Part shown: piece after piece, positions 4,819 through 6,690 of the stretch
Layout: each line of letters begins with the position of its first letter
How positions within the stretch are numbered: the first letter of the stretch is position 1
Source: an uncultured Lachnospiraceae bacterium
Lineage (GTDB): Bacteria; Bacillota; Clostridia; Lachnospirales; Lachnospiraceae
Direction of reading: 5' to 3'
Length of the DNA stretch: 6,690 nucleotides
NCBI GenBank assembly: GCA_902797785.1
Contig: CADBUD010000059.1
Span: forward strand, 1 to 6,690
Translations under genes and position numbers: made by a program
Notes under the pieces: generated by a model
Told to the model about the DNA's origin: nothing
The model's database searches: none
What the model saw: only the letters and a program-made list of their open reading frames with translations

Positions 4819-6450
4819 CTATGATGCAGGTAATTCTTCATAGGATAAGAACAGATCCTCATGATCTGCATTTACCATCACCGTATAAGTCCTTGTCTCA
4901 CATCCTGATTTTTTCAGGGAAATCGTATGGACTCCGCTCTGCTTTGGAATCGCTGCCGGAACGGTTCCTGCATAATTTCCATCAAAGAAAACAATTGTAT
5001 CTGCCGGCTCTTTGACATATATCTTATATCCATCGATGGTCTGGACTTCGTTGGTATCTACGAACAGGTCACTGTCTCCCGAATCGTACGTATACTCTGC
5101 TGTTGCCGCATCATTGCTCGTTGGGACAGTTTCTGTGGAAAAACTCTGAGAAGTATTCGTCCCAGAGGAAGAAGTATTTCCTGTGGAATTCCCTGATGTA
5201 CTCTGATTTGCTGATGCGGTGGTACTGCCTGCTGTCTGCCGGGCGCTGCCTGTTGCTGTGCGGGCCGCTGCCGTGTTACCGGCTGCTGTCTGAGCCGTAC
5301 CTGTCGCCGTCTGAGCCGTACCTGTCGCCGTCTGAACAGCTGAACCACTGGCTGCTTCTGCCGTGTCGGATGCTGCCGCTGCCTGCTGTGTCATGTCCAG
5401 GGATATCACAGCTTCCTCACTATGCACCAAAAGGGTGCGTGACATGGTTTCATAACCTGCAGCCTTTAATGTGATGCGGTAGGTACCATACTCCAGATTC
5501 TGCTTCTCGTCCTGATCGACCACCTCTCCATTCAAATAGAGCGTCGCCTCCTCCGGCGTGATCTGAAACTGAACCTGTCCGCTCTTTGGCGGCTCTCCCT
5601 CAAATCTCGAGACATCTACCATCAACTCTTTGTCCCGCTCCACAGTAATTTCTTCTTTTCCGATGGCCCCGTGATTGGATACGGTCATCGTGTAGCTCCC
5701 CTCCGGAACGACGACCAGCATATCCTCTGTGATGACCCGCATGACTTTATTCCCGATTTCCATCCAGCCTCCAATGAAGTAATCATCATTTGCCAGCTGG
5801 ACATACCCATGTCCCTTATCCAGGACAATGGAATAGACATAATTATCATAGCCCCTCATGGTAAAGGAATCTCCGTCTACCAAAGAAGAGATTTCAAAAT
5901 CCTCTCCATCGGAAAACAAACGGAGCCGACTGTCATATCGGTACTTTCTATCTCCGATCAAGAACATCTCATTTTCATTATCCCAGGTGTAATTTGTAAT
6001 ATCTGTGTACTCCCATGCATCCTTTGAAATCTGGAGCGAAACTAATGTCCCTGCCTCGACATCATAACGAATCTCTGCCATTTCTCCCAATTCGACCTGT
6101 GCCATGGACAGAACTGAATCATACTCACTGAATACCTTCGTCCCACCTGACCATGTCAGGGTAAGCTCCTTTCCCTCTAACAGATCCATCAATCCGACCT
6201 GCTGCTTCTCTACATCTACAGAGAGAACCATCGCCGATGTCTCGTGCTCATAAATGCTCCCCTCCCGTGGGGAATCCGACGAAATCTCATCGGAATCATC
6301 CATCTCCTTCGCCGTATCCATAACTGAGGATGAACCATTCCTTAAGGAAATCCCTGAGGATTTCTTTGCTCCGCATCCGGTGATCAAAAGAAGGAGCAAA
6401 AGCAACAGAAGTCCTCTGTTTCTTTTTTTATTCTTTTTCAAGCTGTTCAC
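4819..6450 (-). CDS. PEGA-domain lipoprotein with Thr/Ala/Ser-rich linker
   Basis: The 543-residue product starts with a basic stretch (KKNKKRNR), ten leucines (with Ile and Thr) and the lipobox ITGC, so Cys26 should be lipidated and the protein anchored outside the cytoplasmic membrane. After a Ser/Asp-rich spacer, residues 70-215 look like two beta-rich modules of unknown family. Residues about 224-285 and 290-352 resemble PEGA modules (VPEGSYTMTVSNHG; QITPEEATLYLNGEVV with YGTYRITLKAAGYE). Residues 353-470 are a low-complexity linker rich in Thr, Ala, Ser and Gly. Residues 472-538 form a third PEGA module (PADTIVFFDGNYAGTVP, GVHTISLKKSGCETRTY). PEGA modules are small beta domains common in surface and lipid-anchored proteins; no enzyme motif is visible, so a binding or structural role is an inference. 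The start is uncertain: GTG at 6450 (AGGA nine bases ahead) or TTG at 6441 (AGGTGA five bases ahead), differing by three residues. It is the first visible gene of the operon. Confidence 0.9.
   Translation of the reverse strand: MNSLKKNKKRNRGLLLLLLLLLITGCGAKKSSGISLRNGSSSVMDTAKEMDDSDEISSDSPREGSIYEHETSAMVLSVDVEKQQVGLMDLLEGKELTLTWSGGTKVFSEYDSVLSMAQVELGEMAEIRYDVEAGTLVSLQISKDAWEYTDITNYTWDNENEMFLIGDRKYRYDSRLRLFSDGEDFEISSLVDGDSFTMRGYDNYVYSIVLDKGHGYVQLANDDYFIGGWMEIGNKVMRVITEDMLVVVPEGSYTMTVSNHGAIGKEEITVERDKELMVDVSRFEGEPPKSGQVQFQITPEEATLYLNGEVVDQDEKQNLEYGTYRITLKAAGYETMSRTLLVHSEEAVISLDMTQQAAAASDTAEAASGSAVQTATGTAQTATGTAQTAAGNTAAARTATGSARQTAGSTTASANQSTSGNSTGNTSSSGTNTSQSFSTETVPTSNDAATAEYTYDSGDSDLFVDTNEVQTIDGYKIYVKEPADTIVFFDGNYAGTVPAAIPKQSGVHTISLKKSGCETRTYTVMVNADHEDLFLSYEELPAS
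5288..5335 (-). repeat. 21-bp tandem repeat in the lipoprotein linker
   Basis: Two exact 21-bp copies (5288-5308 and 5309-5329) plus six bases of a third code for the seven-residue pattern TATGTAQ within the Thr/Ala-rich linker. The unit is a multiple of three, so copy-number change would alter linker length without breaking the frame. Confidence 0.85.
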
Positions 6451-6519
6451 CTATAGCCATCCTGATCTGTTTCACAGCAAATGGCTCTCTTTTTCCACCT
6501 TTCTATACTCGCTTCTTCC

Positions 6520-6573
6520 ATTATAGCTCATTTTTTACAAAAAATAAAGTCCGAAAGATATTTTTATTGTCAA
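6520..6573 (-). promoter_or_regulatory. Possible promoter region of the lipoprotein operon
   Basis: The minus strand has a perfect TATAAT at 6525-6520, about 70 nt before the lipoprotein start, but no good -35 box at normal spacing (CTTTAT at 17 bp). A perfect TTGACA lies further up at 6573-6568, yet the sequence 17-19 bp after it (around CTTTAT) is a weak -10. An AT-rich inverted repeat, ATTTTTT with AAAAAAT, sits between the two boxes at about 6528-6543. This is the most promoter-like part of the upstream region, but which elements are used cannot be decided from sequence. Confidence 0.4.
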
Positions 6574-6589
6574 TTTTTGTTGTTCTCAC

Positions 6590-6690
6590 GTAACAGTTCA
6601 CCATTATTCTCCCACAAGGTATTTTTTGTGAGTGAAGCGCAGCGAAAGTCACAGAAAATCCGAGGCAATGGGCGCGAGGTGATGCAGAAT
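6590..6690. repeat. Structured intergenic segment, probable dispersed repeat
   Basis: No gene is supported here. The segment contains TGTGA (6627-6631) pairing with TCACA (6649-6653), and an overlapping alternative stem CACAA (6613-6617) with TTGTG (6626-6630). It is more GC-rich from 6631 onward than the AT-rich stretch next to it. On the minus strand GTGAACTGTTACG here resembles GTGAATAGTAACG near the left end of the window (10 of 13 positions). Short open frames cross it without ribosome binding sites. The pattern fits an extragenic repeat family, which is inference from structure and not from a search. Confidence 0.4.

Noticed and set aside
6428..6460. Ten-codon frame starting at an ATG at 6460, overlapping the lipoprotein start
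   Set aside because: It ends after MAIGEQLEKE, and its ATG directly abuts the only possible Shine-Dalgarno bases. A regulatory leader peptide cannot be excluded, but nothing supports it.
6575..6690. Minus-strand open frame through the right-hand non-coding segment
   Set aside because: It has no start with a ribosome binding site in the window and overlaps inverted repeats and possible promoter boxes, so it is more likely repeat DNA than the end of a gene.

Overview
The window looks like a chromosomal segment from a low-to-moderate G+C Gram-positive anaerobe, most likely a Clostridia member of the Lachnospiraceae type. This rests on strong GGAGG-type ribosome binding sites, a type II lipoprotein signal peptide, PEGA and DUF6273 domains, a mazG followed by an HU gene, and repeat-like intergenic DNA at both ends. 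The genus cannot be fixed from the sequence alone. All five protein genes lie on the minus strand, so they read from right to left.

In transcription order: (1) 6450-4819, a secreted, lipid-anchored protein with PEGA-type beta modules and a long Thr/Ala/Ser/Gly linker. (2) 4770-3037, a complete phosphoglucomutase/phosphomannomutase of the PgcA type. (3) 2978-1029, a 649-residue soluble protein with an unrecognised helical N-terminus, a low-complexity centre including a Tyr/Gln/Gly repeat tract inside a 132-residue stretch without charged residues, a charged helix, and a C-terminal DUF6273 domain. (4) 1039-524, a short single-domain MazG nucleotide pyrophosphohydrolase that starts inside the end of gene 3. 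(5) 404-129, an HU-type DNA-binding protein.

Genes 1 to 4 are spaced 48 nt, 58 nt and an 11-nt overlap, with no convincing terminator between them, so they probably form one transcription unit. HU has its own near-consensus promoter (TTGACA, 17 bp, TATAAA) overlapping the mazG stop codon, which allows it to be expressed separately.

The two ends are non-coding. The left 128 bases hold two hairpins; one followed by a T-run fits an intrinsic terminator for a plus-strand gene outside the window, convergent with HU. The right 230 bases hold an imperfect promoter region for the operon and a structured, repeat-like segment.

MazG (nucleotide-pool clean-up), phosphoglucomutase (glucose-1-phosphate supply) and HU (nucleoid) are ordinary housekeeping genes. 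The unusual part is the pair of uncharacterised proteins flanking phosphoglucomutase: an outside-facing PEGA lipoprotein and an apparently cytoplasmic protein with a prion-like repeat tract fused to DUF6273. No CRISPR array, tRNA, rRNA, transposase or defence system is visible.
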